The translations under genes and the position numbers were made by a program. From Synergistaceae bacterium (GTDB lineage: Bacteria; Synergistota; Synergistia; Synergistales; Aminobacteriaceae), in the NCBI GenBank assembly GCA_009784305.1, contig WRBZ01000075.1, forward strand, positions 1-5,687: 5,687 bases of DNA, written 5' to 3'. Shown in pieces: positions 5,172 through 5,687 of the stretch; within the stretch, counting starts at the first letter, position 1; each line of letters starts with the position of its first letter. The notes beneath the pieces were generated by a model, which made no database searches, had not been told where the DNA came from, and saw nothing but the letters and a program-made list of their open reading frames with translations.

Positions 5172-5687
5172 GTAAAAACAACGTTGCATCTATCCGCTCA
5201 AGATTGAAAAATATAGCAGATAGTGAGCGCAAGCCATTTGACTTCATTCTGATGTTGTACTTCGTGGAGCGGCTGTTGTTCAGGATGTCCATATCCCGAT
5301 ACAGCGAGCAGTTTGTACTTATGAGGGAGTGCGAATCAAAATTATTGCCCGTTTAGGCAATATGCGGAAGTCCTTGCAGTTTGACATCGGTTTTGGCGAT
5401 GTGATAGTGCCAAAACCCGAAACATTGGAATATCCTACGCTTCTTGACATGAACCGTCCGATTATTAAGGCCTATTCCAAGGAGTCCGTTATTGCTGAAA
5501 AGTTTGAAGCTATGCTGTACCTTACGGAGCTAAACAGCCGTATGAAGGATTTTTACGATATTTACAGTCTTTGCACCAGTTTTAACTTTGACGGCAGGGT
5601 TCTATATGAGGCTGTTTTGCAAACAATCACTCGTCGAGGTACGAATACGTCCGCCGAGCCTACCGTGTTCGACAAAGCCTTTTCTAA
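5168..5687 (+). pseudogene. AbiEii-family nucleotidyltransferase toxin, internal deletion and frameshift, 3' end outside window
   Basis: Remains of the toxin partner of the AbiEi gene. The start is ATG at 5168, overlapping the antitoxin stop (ATGA), with GGAGG at 5156-5160, 7 nt upstream. Frame one encodes an N-terminus typical of the family, with ASIRSRLKNIAD (7-18), LMLYFVERLLFRMSIS (28-43) and EQFVL (47-51), then leaves the family pattern and stops at 5354-5356. A second frame from about 5320 resumes with YEGVRIKIIARLGN, then LQFDIGFGD, YPTLLD, VIAEKFEAM and NSRMKDFYDIY, all C-terminal hallmarks, and stays open for 122 codons to the window end. Between FVL and YEG the family normally has roughly 65-70 residues carrying 'KGG/KGA...L' and 'RPT.D.D', the nucleotidyltransferase core. 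These are absent, so the gene should be inactive. The junction lies near 5318-5322. The later EKFEA and KDFYD motifs survive. An assembly error is the main alternative. Confidence 0.85.

Noticed and set aside
5318..5356. Programmed ribosomal frameshift in the toxin gene
   Set aside because: There is no slippery heptamer at the junction, and a frameshift would not explain the missing conserved core. A deletion explains both.

Overview
The window looks like chromosomal DNA of an anaerobic, gut-type Firmicute of the class Clostridia. This placement is inferred from the style of the secreted peptide-binding protein (short N-terminus, hydrophobic core, VFA-E cleavage site), strong GGAGG-type ribosome binding sites and the accessory gene families. 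No rRNA or other phylogenetic marker is present.

Layout. The left half (1-2798) is GC-rich and lies on the minus strand. It carries a complete family-5 solute-binding protein of a peptide/nickel-type ABC importer (309-2798). A hairpin with a T-rich tail follows, then the first 57 codons of an OppB/DppB-type permease that runs off the left edge. Binding protein and permease form one transport operon read leftward from a good promoter at 2868-2896. The internal hairpin could make the binding protein more abundant than the membrane parts.

A 330-base AT-rich divergent intergenic region (2799-3128) separates this operon from a low-GC, plus-strand accessory block. The intergenic region holds one promoter for each direction, a 20-nt direct repeat with A-tracts, a 13-nt palindrome and a 36-nt dyad sitting on the start of the right-hand transcript.

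The right half encodes an AAA_14/DUF4143-type ATPase (3129-4382), then a type IV toxin-antitoxin-like locus: an intact AbiEi-family antitoxin/repressor (4572-5171), preceded by an 11-bp inverted repeat, and an overlapping AbiEii-family nucleotidyltransferase toxin gene (from 5168). The toxin gene is broken. About 51 N-terminal codons are followed directly, in another frame, by the conserved C-terminal part (from about 5320 to the window end), and the segment that normally holds the first catalytic motifs is missing. The locus therefore looks like an antitoxin/repressor left beside a decayed toxin.

I found no convincing wholly new system. The most useful observations are the toxin deletion, the two operator-like dyads in front of the accessory genes, and the unusually long binding protein.
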